DNA of 64,000 bases from Cunninghamella blakesleeana (Eukaryota > Mucoromycota > Mucoromycetes > Mucorales > Cunninghamellaceae): NCBI GenBank assembly GCA_017871115.1, contig JAFCIZ010000001.1, positions 4,941,501-5,005,500 of the forward strand. The letters are read 5' to 3'. Shown piece after piece: positions 11,008 through 23,800 of this stretch; the stretch's first letter is position 1, and every line of letters begins with the position of its first letter. The position numbers and the translations under genes are program-made. The notes under the pieces are model-generated. The model saw nothing but the letters and a program-made list of their open reading frames with translations, searched no databases and was not told the origin of the DNA.

Positions 11008-13197
11008 ATGGCACCTATAGTCTTAAAGATTAAAGGTAATAAATGTTTTTCACCATTTTCAAACTTAAATTCTGAAGAGGATTTATCTAAAACTTGGCGT
11101 GTATGTACCAAAGTTAAAGACTCCCTTGAAAATGGCTCACGTTTAGAAAATTTATCCTGGCGTTTATGGTTTAGACAACATTCTTTTAAAACGAATAATA
11201 TACCATTTCAAAAATTATCAAAGTCAACAACACAACAATTGGATCATAATCATCATCAGCCTAGTCTAAAAATGATAAAAGGAAAAAAGAAATATAATAA
11301 AAATGAAATGAATAAAAAAGAAGAATCAACAGTATCAACCCATTATTCATTTAATGATATTAATATTAAACAAGAGCCTGCTGATGATAGCCATTTATTA
11401 ATCACAGAAGATTTACCATCAGCAACAGCAACAACGCAACCATCTAGTTATTTTACTTTACATCAATTTACTTCAGATCAAGCCAATAATCAAAATATTG
11501 AATTAAATGATATTTTTAGTTGTTTTAACGATAGTAATAATAGCAATAATATTGAGTCATGTCAATCAACCCCATTAGAATATATATCTTTACCGCCTAA
11601 TAACAATCATCATTCTCATAATAATAATAGTCATAACCACAGCAATATTAATAATAGTCATAATAATAACAACATTAATAATAATAACAATAATAATAAC
11701 AATATTGATAGTAACGCAAATCTGATTCCCCATTTATATCAACAAGATTATTCATTTATGTCATTATCTGTGCCAACCAGTCCAACAGATCATATTCAAA
11801 TGACTACAAATAATACGGCAATGTATGTTTCATCGTCCTCATCTACCATGCCTCCTCCGGCTCCTTCTTACAATGGTGTATTAAGAAATAAATTAATGAA
11901 TGATCAATTATCAAAATCTTATTCTTCATCACTAATAGCATCAGCTACTACCACCGCTACACCGCCACCTTTATCTACTTCTTCTTCATCTACTTCCACT
12001 TCTTCTCAATTAATATCTCCTATGATTGATGATTATTCCAAGTAAGTTTGTTTTTAAGTAATATAGTATAATACAATACAATACAATATTATATAATATA
12101 GTATAAATAATAATAATAGTAATAATTCCTATCTAATTGATTTTTACTTTACTATATTTTGTTTCATTTTATTTAATAATAATAACTATAATTAGTCGTA
12201 CTTTAAATGTAACAAATAATAATAATAATAATGTTAACAATAGTATAGAATCACTTTCAACATCATCCTTATCATCATCTTCACCTTCATCACATGTATT
12301 CCCTGTTTCAGCACCTACAACTCCACCTCAACAGCAACATTCTAGTTTTTATGATAATGACAAACCTATTTGTACTAATTGTGGGGCTACATCAACTCCT
12401 TTATGGCGTAGATCTTCAGAAGATGAATTACTTTGCAATGCTTGTGGTTTATAGTAAGTTTATAATAAGAACTATGCTGACTGTATATAGGTAGTACAAT
12501 ATAGAAAGGTTAATTTCTTCTTTTTTCATTACCCATTTTTATTAATAGTCAAAAATTACATAATGCACCTAGACCAAAATCGTTAAAACCACATAACTCA
12601 AGAAAAGAAACTAAAGAAGAAGATGCTGTTCAATTAGTTTGTTCCAATTGTTCAACAACTACTACTCCACTTTGGCGACGCGATGATGAAGGAGCTCCAC
12701 TTTGTAACGCATGTGGTTTATACTTAAAACTGCATCATGAAAAACGTCCTTTATCCATGAAAACAGATGTTATTAAAAAGAGGCAGAGATATGAAAATAA
12801 AGACTCAAACAATCACCATATTCATCACAGTCATCATCAACATCGTCATACTAAAATAAATAAGAAACAAAAATCAGTACCTACTTCTCCAACAATAACA
12901 GAAGAAAAACTCATGATATCTCCTATGGCCGCTTTATTTCCATTTGGCACTTCTACTAATACTACAAATACTACTACTTCCACATCATCCACAAATACAC
13001 CTTTAGAATCTCCTCATCAGCAACCTACATTAAATTTTTTTTCAGCTCATTCATCTTCTCCATCATCACCTTCTTCTGACTTTATTCATATACCTTCCTC
13101 ATCATCTATCCAACCTACCTCTATTCATGATTTTCAACATCATTTAGCCCTTCAACTACATCAGCAACAACAACCCTCAGCTTTTGATTACTTTTAG
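11008..13197 (+). CDS. AreA/Nit2-like GATA transcription factor with two zinc fingers
   Basis: Exons 11008-12041, 12196-12453 and 12549-13197, 646 aa. Residues about 22-57 match the N-terminal module of fungal nitrogen regulators (PF08550 type; [20 protein letters not shown] then LSWRLWF). After long Asn/His/Ser-rich stretches come two C-x2-C-x17-C-x2-C fingers: [21 protein letters not shown] and [25 protein letters not shown]. The second finger is followed by the basic tail [15 protein letters not shown], as in AreA. AreA and NIT2 have one finger; siderophore regulators have two, but with a Cys-rich linker that is absent here. A role in nitrogen regulation is therefore inferred from the N-terminal module and second finger. 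An intron splits the codon after CNACGL of finger 1. Confidence 0.88.
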
Positions 13198-14872
13198 ATA
13201 TAATTCCTTTTCTCTCCCTTCTCACTTCTCTGTTATTTTTTTGTTACATATTATTTATTTATTATATATATTTATTTTTTTATCTTTTTTTTCAATACTT
13301 ACATTTATATTTTATATAGTATATATATTTTATAAATATTTATTCATGCTTTTTTTTTTTTTCATTATTATTCTTTTTCTTTCATTCCATTCTTATTTTT
13401 TTTTTTTTAAAAAAAAAAGAATCATTTCCCCCTTCTCTTTTATTCTTATCTTTATATATTCATATTCATTCTCTTTCATTACATATAAGGAAGGATACAA
13501 ACTATAAAATTCTATATCCCCATCTCTTGGTAGTAAATAATAATAATAATATCATTAGTTATTTCATTTATAATTATATTTAAAGAAAAAACAAAACCAA
13601 AAAAAAGATAAAAAGGAAAACAAAGTAAAATAATAAAAAAAATCTATCTATATTTATTCATTCATATTTATTAAATAAAGAAACATCCTTCTGTGTTTAT
13701 TATTATTTTTTCGTTTTTTTTTACATTTATTTTAAAACTTTATAAATAAAATAAAAAGAGAAGTTCCCAAGAACCAATCTATTTTTATCAGAGAATGGGG
13801 CACAAAAACTTCTTATTAGTATGGGAAATGAGAATACTCATATGTAAAACATGCTTTTTATTTTAGAACTATTATTAAAGCTTATTTTATAATAAATTAA
13901 CAGTAAAATATAATAACAAAAAGTAGAAAAAACACAACTGAAAAATATCGGTGGCGCAGTTTAAGGTAAAAAATGAAAAAGTTTTTTCTTAATTAAAAAA
14001 CAATTGATTTCGATCAAATTTATCAAAAATATAAAAAGAACCATTTATATAATAAAATTCTACATTTAAATTCCATATCATTAAAAAAAGGACTTGATGT
14101 TCATTCCAACTAAATAAACATCGATTACATTCTTGATAAATACTATATAATCTATACCTTTTTTCTGTTGTCGTTATTTCTCTATATATCTTTTTTTTTT
14201 CCTTCCTTTTTTATAGCTTTATTCATTTGTATATAAATAATAATAATAAAAAAAAAAGGTAGTAGAAAAGTTAAAAAAAAAAAAAAAAGTGAAAAAAGAA
14301 TAAAAAAAAAAGGAATAGCTATATATTATATATATATAAACAAAAAAGTGTATACTTTTTCAGGAACTTTATAAAGTATATGTACAAATATAAATGAGCA
14401 TTTATATATGTAAATATATTTAAATATATATATATAAATATATGGAAAAAAAAAAAAAAAAAAAAAAAAAAAAGGTTTAAAAAAAAATATATAAAAAAAA
14501 AAAGGGGAAAGGGATTAATATATAAATAGTGGATAAAATATATGTATAAAAAGTCTAAAAAATAAGTGTGAGAAGGGAGGTTTTGTAAAGAAAAAAAAAA
14601 TATAAAGTAAACAAATAATAATAAGAATTCGTATAAATAATAATACGAAAATAATATAACAAATAATAAATAATAATAATAATAATAATATATATTTATA
14701 ATTTTTTTTTTTTGGAAGGGGTTTCGATCATTTTTTCTTCTTTTTTTAAATCTTTTTTTTTTTTTTTCCATAAGATAAAAAATATATAATGATTTTTTTT
14801 AGAATAGATTTTTAACAGTTTTCCAATTTTTTTTGTTGTAGTTGTTGTAGTTGTTATTTGTGTTTCTGAAAT
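13198..14872. other. Convergent intergenic stretch
   Basis: Between the convergent GATA and cyclin genes. It holds long T and A runs (for example 14442-14474), TA repeats and poly-purine tracts. Apparent ORFs here are read-through of homopolymers. No RNA gene recognised. Confidence 0.5.
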
Positions 14873-16210
14873 TTATTCACACCAAGCATTGGTAGTTGTA
14901 GCAGAACGAATAGGAGGGATCATATGATTACGTTGATAAGGATGATAGTGATAAAGAGAATCACCACATCTACTATTAGTATTATCGTATCTATTTAAAG
15001 GGTCCCAAGGTGATGATCTACGATGAAAACCTGGTGGGATAGATGATCTATTATTGTTATAGAATTGGTTTGATGATGATGAACGATGGTTATTATAAAT
15101 AGTAGTGGGATGAATAGGACCACCTTGTTGATGATGAGATAAGGTGGAAGTAGGTGTGGAGGTAGTAGCTGGCGTAGCAGATGAATAATGTTGTTGTTGT
15201 TGCATGATATAAAGTTGATGATATTGACTGTTATTATTGCTGTTGTTATTGTTGCTATTATTATTACTTGAGTTATTGTTAATAGACCAAATATTAGCAT
15301 TGGAAGTAGGTGAAGAGGAATTTGCTGAAAGAGGAGAATGGTAAAATTCATCATCATCGGAATCATCGGAATCATCACTTGATTCAATATCTTCTGTTAA
15401 AGTCTTATTACTATCATGTAAACCTAAACATTGTAATGTTGAAATAATGAAATTTTGACGTTGGTGTACATGAGACCAGCAAGGAGTAGCCATTTTGCCA
15501 CGACAATAATCCAAAATCGATTTCCATTTTTTATAATCATCTTCTCGTACAAATAAAGTATATTCCAAGGCTTCCAAGAATTCAGATTCCATGATATTTA
15601 AATCTTGTACCTTCATACCACTTACTTCAGACCAGGTCTTATTTGTAAAAGTATTATCATCCAAAAACTTATTAGCCAACATTAAAGCAACAATGAATAA
15701 TCGATATTCTGAACCTTCAGCACCTTCAATAGATGGATTGGATTCCAATAAATGACAAATATATTTTAATCCAAGATAAACAGCTGATTCCGTTAATTGA
15801 GTAGAAGTTAAAACTTGAAAACAAAAACGTTTAAATGCTGGACTTGCATTTCCATTCATACGATTACCAGTTGTACAGGATTTTCTCGAGTGCCACATTA
15901 AATAAACAATAGTAGCAGAAAAATCAGCTAAATCTAATGGAGGTATAGTCGATGCTGTAGTTGGTGTTGGAGGTGGAGAGAGATATGTTTGTTGTGACTG
16001 AGGATGAGGAGGATGATAAAATAAAGGTTCAAAAGCAGAGGAAGATCTTTTTGATTGATATCCATTATTAGTATTACTTGCTAAAGGATAAGGCAAAGTA
16101 AAAGGTTGATAAGTAGAAGAGGATGTAGTAGATGTAGGTGGTGGAAGGGAATACATTTGTTTCGTAGGAAACAAAGTGTAAGGTTGAGAAGTATCCACAC
16201 GTAAATGCAT
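14873..16210 (-). CDS. Pcl-type (Pho85) cyclin
   Basis: Single-exon gene of 445 aa. The cyclin box is at about residues 95-235 (LADFSATIVYLMWHSRKS, then FKRFCFQVLTSTQLTESAVY and RLFIVALMLANKFLDDNTFT, NKTWSEVSGM). The RLFIVALMLANKFLDD helix and the following NKTWSEVSG belong to the Pcl1/Pcl2/Clg1 group that activates the Pho85/Cdk5-type kinase, with roles in polarity and G1. The N-terminus is Ser/Pro/Thr-rich and the C-terminal third is Asn/Gln/Ser-rich with an acidic DDSDDSDDDE stretch. A 5' UTR intron cannot be excluded. Subfamily (Clg1 versus Pcl1/2) is not settled. Confidence 0.85.
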   Translation of the reverse strand: MHLRVDTSQPYTLFPTKQMYSLPPPTSTTSSSTYQPFTLPYPLASNTNNGYQSKRSSSAFEPLFYHPPHPQSQQTYLSPPPTPTTASTIPPLDLADFSATIVYLMWHSRKSCTTGNRMNGNASPAFKRFCFQVLTSTQLTESAVYLGLKYICHLLESNPSIEGAEGSEYRLFIVALMLANKFLDDNTFTNKTWSEVSGMKVQDLNIMESEFLEALEYTLFVREDDYKKWKSILDYCRGKMATPCWSHVHQRQNFIISTLQCLGLHDSNKTLTEDIESSDDSDDSDDDEFYHSPLSANSSSPTSNANIWSINNNSSNNNSNNNNSNNNSQYHQLYIMQQQQHYSSATPATTSTPTSTLSHHQQGGPIHPTTIYNNHRSSSSNQFYNNNRSSIPPGFHRRSSPWDPLNRYDNTNSRCGDSLYHYHPYQRNHMIPPIRSATTTNAWCE

Positions 16211-17227
16211 TATTAATAATCAAATAAAAATAATACGCTAGAAAATAAATAAATAAATAAATAATAATAATAATGATAATTAATATTTTTGATATAGTTT
16301 TATTTTATTTTATATTAATCTATAATAAAAACATTAAAATACTTACAGAATCTACTATAGTTGGGTTTTTTCTTTCTTTTTCTTTCTTTTTTTTTTTGTT
16401 AGTGATCACCAGTAAGAATCAACAAAGAGAAACAGTGAAGGTGCCCTTTGGAAAAGGAGGTGTATGAATAATTAGAGGGAGGGGTGTGTGTATGTGTGTT
16501 TTTTTTAAGGTGGTAAGGGAAAGGAGGGGGGATTAGGCTTAAAAAAATAATTTAAACAATCCTCTAATATATATAAAAAAAAGATCTTTTTAACTGAACA
16601 AGTGAATGTTCAATATAAAATGGAATATAAAAAAAAAAGTATTAAAAACTATATAATCTTACTCTTATTCTTTTAAAAAAAATAAGAAGTAAGGATTATA
16701 AATTAAAAAAAACACTTGATGAAAAAAAAATAAAGTAAAATAAAAATGTCCTTTTAATTAATCTGTTTTAAATCCCTTTTTTTTTTGTTATCCGTTGATT
16801 TTTTTTATTTTCTACTTTCTTTCCTTTCAAAAAGAAGAGTAAAAAAAAAAAAATGAATATAAGTTGAAAAAAAGAAGAAGAAAAAAAAAAAGAAAGAGGT
16901 GAGAGGTGGGTTAGACTTTAAAGTAAGAAAAAAAGAAGAAAAAGAAAAGAGAAAAAAAATTTGTTTTATTTTGAAAAAATAATAATAAAAAAAGAGTGTC
17001 ATCATTATCGAATTTTGATTGGCTGCTTTTGTTATTTTTCCTAAAATATTTTTTTTTTTTTATTTTCATCATGTATAACCAAAAAATAGTTGCAAAAAAA
17101 TAATAATAATGGGTTTCACATAAGTACATAGCTAATTTATCTTATTATTTTTAATTAGTATTATTTTATTTTGTATTTTTTTAATAATGAAAATATTATA
17201 TATATGATTCTTTTATTATAATTATGA
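16211..17227. other. Upstream region of the Pcl-type cyclin
   Basis: Contains purine-rich G tracts on the plus strand (16470-16535, including a run of six G), meaning CT-rich tracts on the cyclin coding strand, as is usual for fungal promoters. The rest is A/T runs. No gene seen. Confidence 0.5.
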
Positions 17228-18859
17228 TTATGATGATGGGAAATACTCTGAAACAGGAGAACAAGGTGATGAACTAGTTGATAAAGTATGACTAATACTA
17301 ATACTATCATCATGATCTTTAGGCATAGAAGGTGGTAAAGGGAAAGCATGGTGAATATCTGAAAAAGAAGATTCTGATTTAATACGATCTGGATAGTGCC
17401 AGTCCTAAAGAAAGATAAATATAAACAATAAAGAGAAAGAAAAAGAGATGATAAAAAAAACAAGTAAAATAATAGATGAGTATGTGTGTGTTACCCCTGA
17501 TTTTTATTATTATTTTTATTATTTTTATTATTTTTATTATATTATTATATGATGATCAAAAACCGGTCTATTAAGCTCCGATTATATTATAAGATGGTGA
17601 TTACCTTTTGTAAATCTAATACTTCTAGTTCCATTCTTTCAAAATCTTTTTCTAACTGAGTCACTATAGCATCTTTCATTCTTAATTCACTTTTTAATAC
17701 TTCGGCTACCTCATCCTTTTCGTTGATTAAATGGTATAATTCTTCATGGTCTGCTTTTATTTTTATTATTTCTTGTCTTAATGAATGATTTTCCTTTTGT
17801 AATGAACTTGCTAAATCCCCGCTTGATATATTAGAATGAATTACTGGTCGACATATATGTTGTGCCTCGGGTTTTTGATCTTTACTTTCTTCTGGTGGTA
17901 ATGTTAATACTGAAAATCCTTGACTTAATGGTAAATTGGTATAACAGCAAGTTTTATCACAACTTGTTTTTCCATCTAGCTATTATTTTTTTAAAAAAAA
18001 TAAGAAAAGAGAAAAGAAAAAATCAATTCATTATTGGCTATTTATAAAAGTATATATATCTATATATATAAAAGAATAACATTACCTGTCGGTATAATAA
18101 ATGAATCATTTGTACTAGGTATTCATATTCTGGCCCAACGTTTTTCATTTGCCGAATTTGATCATTTTTAAGTTTACTGATTTCTTCCTGCAGAAAAATG
18201 AAATAATAATAATAAATAAATAAGGGTATTAATTAAAAAAAAATATATATATATATACATATATTGATTAACCTTATTATGGTTACTGTGATTATCATCA
18301 TCATTATCATCATTGTTATGATTATCATTATTTAATAAAAAAAAAAATTGCACTTACTGTTTTAACCAGCATATCATCCATTAATAAACGATTATTTCTT
18401 TGTAACTGTACATTCATTTCTCTTAATCTTTTTATTTCTTCTTTAAGTACATTAGTTTGTTCATCTACTAGTTGATCACAGTCTAATTTTAATTTTCTAT
18501 TTGCTCGCAGTAACTTGACGTTGGATAATGTAAGTTGCTCCATATCGTTTTCTAATTGTCTAAGTCTAGTATGTACATCACCATGCTGTATTTGTCTTTT
18601 TAATGGTATAGTTGCTTCTTCAGATAACTATTTTTTTTTTAAAAAAAAAAAAGAAAAAAGAAAAAAGAAAAAAAAAAACAAGAGTAATGAATAAAAAGCA
18701 TTTCTAAATAAAGATGAAATAAATTAGAATACTAATAAAACTAATTTACATATTTATTACCTCTAAAGAAGTCATTGAATTTGGCATTGAATAGTTCATA
18801 AGATTATGAACTGCATCTAAATTATCCATACTAACTGTTGCTTCAGATAAATGATCCAT
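17228..18859 (-). CDS. Coiled-coil protein of unknown function
   Basis: Five exons on the minus strand, 18859-18761, 18627-18358, 18187-18086, 17979-17605 and 17404-17228, all joined in phase 0, giving 340 aa. The protein starts MDHLSEATVSMDNLDAVHNL. Residues about 45-150 form a strong heptad-rich coiled coil (RLRQLENDMEQLTLSNVKLL; EIKRLREMNVQLQRNNRLLM), a second one lies at about 205-280 (QKENHSLRQEIIKIKADHEE), and the end is Ser/Pro-rich. There is no basic region in front of the heptads, so it is not a bZIP. A CDKTCC patch lies between the coils. No family recognised; a structural or adaptor role would be a guess. The phase-0 exons and codon pattern make it a real gene. Confidence 0.72.
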
Positions 18860-19659
18860 TAAATAATATTCAAGTCGTTATTATTATAAAAAATAAAAAG
18901 GGAAAGGAATGAGAATAAAACTAAGAAAAAGTATAATAAAAGAGGGGAGAAAAAAATAAAAACATGGGATAAAAATGAAAAGGAAAGAGTAAACGAGTAA
19001 AAAATTGATTTACGGAAAAAGAATTATTAACGGACTTTAAATTTATATAATTTTTTTATTTTTGTAGGGTAGATTTTTTGCGTTTTCTTTAGAGATAGTA
19101 TATTAATTTCAATCATCATTAAAGTAATTCTTTTTCTTAATAAATAATAATGAAACATTATAATAGTAATAAAGAAGGCTATGTTTAATATAATGTTTTT
19201 TTTTTATTATTATTATAATTTAGAATACATAACTGGTTAGTATTATTATTATTATTAACAAATGAAAGATGCCGTACTGCAAATTTTGTGATAAGGTAAA
19301 CCAATGACCAAAATAATATGTGCGTAATATTAGCAGTTTGTTATAAAATAATTTTTATATATGAATTATTATATTATATCTAGATATCTCTTATATTTTT
19401 TATTATTATCATATTTTCCACTTCATTATATTAAGCAAATCTTTTTTTAATTAATATAATTACTATAGCGATTGAAAAGAAATGCATTTATGTAACACAA
19501 CTGGGAAAAAAAAATTAGGAAAAGAATCAAAGGTATAAATAAAATCATCTATACGTCAAGGCATTCATCAATTGCATTTTCTCTTTCTTCTCATTTATTG
19601 GTGTTTATTTAATGATATTAAAAAGCATAAACATAAAAAAGCAACACTATATTTTCTTA
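18860..19659. other. Intergenic region before the glycosyltransferase relic
   Basis: No gene supported. An ATG at 19270 opens a 9-codon frame (MPYCKFCDK) followed by GTAAAC, which could be a lost first exon, but no matching downstream exon is seen. Confidence 0.4.
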
Positions 19660-20566
19660 GCTTTTGATTCAACAGGTCATATCACTGGGTCAATCAGTCT
19701 AGTTACCAGACTTTTACAAATTCATTCTGATCAATAATAACTATTTACGTTGTTGACACAAAAGAAGGTAAATACGGAACTTCTCCTATTCTAAGTAAAA
19801 TGCCACTTGGATTATCTATTTTTGCACTTCGCTTAGAATCTGATGGAGATTCACCAAATGATTCATTTATTTATTGATTGAAACAAGCACCTCAATTGGC
19901 AAACGATGTGATAGCTAGTATTCAAGATAACTTAACCTCACGACTTGATACTCCTTTTCCTTAGGTTGCTTTAACTGATTATTATGGTTTTGCTTGGGGA
20001 AGGCTTGTAGCTGAAAAAATGAAAATTAAATCTTATATTTTTATGCTAATACCTATTTTGATGTGGAATGTTATAAGTTTATTACCTGATATATTTGTTA
20101 ATGGATTTAATCGTGCCTTGTTCAATGTGACGAAAAATATTTACCTAAAGTCTGGTTAAAAGAAATGGGTGACAAGGCAATTGTGATAGAATGGGCTCTT
20201 CAAACTACAATCTTATCACATTCATCGGTAGGTTTGTTTATAAGTCACATGGGTTCGAATAGTTTCTGTGAAGCAATGTATTTAGGTGGTATGCCTATTG
20301 TTGAGTTACCTTTGTTGACTGACTAACTGGCAAATGTTGATACGTTGGAAAATGGATTGAATATTAGGAAGAGTTTATAGAAAATCGCGGTCGAAGGTGT
20401 ATTAGATAGGTATTATGTGGAAAAAATTACTTGAGAAGTTATGAACAAACCAGCTCTCATTGAAAATACAGATAAGTTAAAACAATTCAATGAAGATAAA
20501 TGGGATGCTAATTTAGGAGACTCAATGAAAAAATTAAAAGAATTTTGTGATGAAGTAGATAATTAA
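19660..20566 (+). pseudogene. UDP-glycosyltransferase pseudogene
   Basis: Fragments of a GT1-type UDP-sugar transferase are readable in order. An N-terminal STGHITGSISLVTRLLQIHS resembles the GH-x-NP start, VALTDYYGFAWGRLVAEKM resembles the acceptor-domain SDxF segment, and EWALQTTILSHSSVGLFISH plus MGSNSFCEA is the donor-binding signature. The copy is broken: double stop after the first block, TGA at 19875, TAG at 19962, a frame change near 20130, then TAA at 20324, TAG at 20378 and TGA at 20432, with the natural stop at 20564. The damage is spread along the gene, so this is decay rather than a sequencing slip. No functional product is expected. Confidence 0.85.
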
Positions 20567-20805
20567 CAACAAATTAAGTTTATTCAATTTATATCATTGT
20601 TTTTTTGAAAAATGCGATTTTAAAATTTTTAAACTCAAAAGATCATTTTGTGTCATTGTTTTTTTTTTTTTTTTTTTTTTTTTCATGTTAAAATAACTTG
20701 GTACAATTTCTTTCTTTCTTTTTTTCTTTCTCTCTCTCTCTTTCTTTCTCTTTCTCTCTGTTTAAAATATATACATATATATACTTTTTTTTCCAATACA
20801 TATAT
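20567..20805. repeat. Long poly-T and CT/TTTC-rich low-complexity stretch
   Basis: A T-run (about 20659-20683) and TTTC/TC repeats (about 20709-20760) separate the glycosyltransferase relic from the Rho-GEF. It is either the Rho-GEF promoter pyrimidine tract or neutral repeat. Confidence 0.6.
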
Positions 20806-23800
20806 ATGAATTTAACAAATGTAAATAAACTGAATAATATAATCATACATATATTAATTACAAAAATAAAAATTTCTAAATTAATACACTTATTTTTTAT
20901 ATATTATATATGTATATATATATATATATATATATTTTAAGGCCAACTACGGAAAACTGCCTTGTGTATCCAATCATCATTCACTTTCACCTTTATTATC
21001 TAATTTATGGAATAATTTTTTAAAACATGTTCATCAAGATATACTTAAAAAGGATGATATTTTGGTAATAAAATATATTAATATAAATACTATATTCGTG
21101 ATTCTACTGGAGTATCAGTAAATTAATTAACTTTTTATTTATTTATTATTTATTAAAGAAAACGCTTGGTTATTGTTTTAATATCTCATCAACAATGACT
21201 GGGCAAACACGTATTATTTTTCAATCTTTTAAAACAGCAAACCTGCTTTTATTAAATAATAATAGTAAAAATGAAGAAGAGTACATAATAAACCAACAGC
21301 AATTCCATATAAATGGTTTTCTAGTCGGATTTGCACATTGCTATGCTGCTAGTTGTCGGCCTGAATCATCTACTTGTTATTCACCAACTTGTCCAAATAA
21401 ATTATATACACAATGGCTTCATATTTATAATCATGATGTTTCAAAAATGGTAAACAAAAAAAGGAGTTTGTTATGATCCGGTGATTCCCAAATAATAATG
21501 ATAGTGATAATAATAAAGAAACGGGGTTTTAACTTGTTTTTTTTTTTATTTGCTTTTTCCATATAATATAATAGGATCAAAGGACTTGGACTGAACACGT
21601 TCCTAAACATATTTTAAATACTTATCCATTAAGAGAAATTAAAAGGCAATCGGCAATAGCGGAGCTAATACAATCAGAATTGGATTATTGTCGAGATCTT
21701 AAAATATTAAAAGAAATTTATGCTATTCCATTCTTAAATAGTCAACAGCAAATCATTAATCAACGCCAACAAGACAAATTTTATGCTATTGTATTTGATA
21801 GTACGCTGCACTTAATTAAATATCATGAACAACTTTGCCATCAATTAGTGCATCATCGCCAAGATTCATTTTTGTTATTTGTAGATTTTGTAGGGAATGC
21901 TTTATTACAACATAATGCTCTTTTAGTAGACATTTATTTGACACACGCAAAGATTCATGTGGAAGCATTACATATTTTAAATAAGGAAATAGATAAAAAC
22001 ACCTCTTTTAAAAAATTTATTGATCAACAAAATGATCATCCATTAACTAGAAAATTAGATATTCATCATTATTTAACACGCCCCACTTTACGTTTACCTA
22101 AATATAAATTACAACTAGAAACTATTGCTAAATATACAGATCATATGGCTGATCAAGTAGCTCTGGCAGCGGCTATTGATACTATACATGATTTATTAAA
22201 TAGAATGAATGAAACCATTAAACGAGCTGAAAAAAGAATTCAATTGTTAAGCATGACCTCTTCGATTTCTTATGTACCGTCATCATCTTCCAATTCAACT
22301 CTTTATCAACCTTATAGTCAATCTCATTCTCTTCACTTACATCTTCAACAAGCAACTCTTTTACATCATGATCGTTTACAATTATCAAGAACCACTTCTC
22401 ATTCTTTAAGGGTACAAATGTGTCATGTTTTTTTATTTTCACATGCCTTATTATTGACAAAGCCCAAAGGTACCCCTGGAAATGAAACGTTTGAATTGAT
22501 TTGTAGACCTATTCCATTACCGATGCTGACCGTTAGTACCCAACCTAACAATTTAATACGCCGTTTATCTTCAAAAAGACAACAGCAAAACAAATCCGAT
22601 TTAAGACATCATTTTAGTTTTATTTCGCACAACTCTCTATCATCGCCATCGTCCTCGTGTTCTTCTACCACTTCCTCTTCTTCTTCTTCTTTAGGAACAT
22701 CTTCTTTTTCTTCAACATCGCCATCCTCTTACTATACTACCTCCATCTCAACCCCTAATAACACCTTTTCCAAAATTCAAACTCCTCGTGATCAACCGTC
22801 ATCTACTATTTATGATAAATCACCTGACACTAATAAACAAACTAAATTAGGATGGAAATCGACTCTAAAACCTACTTCCTCATTATCATCATCACCCACC
22901 GTCACAGGTTTACATGTTAGAGCAAGGTTTTTTCAAGCATGGAATGATGTAAAGCGATTTCAGCACCATAAAAAAACATATCCAATTATAGAAAAGAATG
23001 ATAACGAATTAATATCAACGTCCACTTCACAACCACCATTGCATTTGCAACAACAACAAAAGAATAAAAGATCAAATTCTTTTTTTAAAAGATCATCTAG
23101 TTTATTATTAGATAGACAATCTATTTTATATTCTTCCCCTTTATCTTTATTAACTACAACAACGGCTACTTCCTCCTCATCACCACCCATATCACCTGTG
23201 TCGCCCACATCGCCATCATCGCCATCATCGCCATCTCAGCAAGTACAACCTTTCATAAAAAGATATGGGCAAACAAGATTAATCATAAAGCATTTAGCTT
23301 ACCCCGAATACCACTTTGACTTAAGATGTCATCATAGTCAGCAAAGAGATCAGTGGATGGAATGGATACAGAAAGCCCTAGATGACTCTTCTTCAGCTAT
23401 AATAAAACAGACTGGGTTAAAAAAAAAAACGGGTCCTCCTTTTAAATTAAAAATGATATGTGATGTACCAGTTAGTTCTAATAATGCCATTCATATAAAT
23501 GGTGATAAAAAACTATTAGCTGGATGTGGAAGAATTCATTGTACTCTACCCTTTGGTAATAATTATAATAGTAAAAAAAAAAAAAAATAAACAATTATTC
23601 AAAATAATAATTAATAATAGTAAATTAATTTAACCATCTTATAATTAATATTATAATTTTACTCTACCTCTTTTTTTTTAAAAAAAAAAAAAAGAAACAT
23701 CGAAAGGAAATCATATGATTGCGTTAGGAACAGAATACGGTTTATGGTTAGCTTCAAAAGCGGATACAGAATTCCAGCTATTAGAAATGATAGAATGCCA

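Noticed and set aside
14319..14771. 150-codon minus-strand ORF
   Set aside because: Read-through of A-runs and TA repeats giving Phe/Tyr/Ile/Lys only; not a protein.
21680..21700. Rho-GEF start at the internal ATG 21680
   Set aside because: Lies at the start of the DH domain; exons upstream continue the same frame with conserved CYSPTCPNK.
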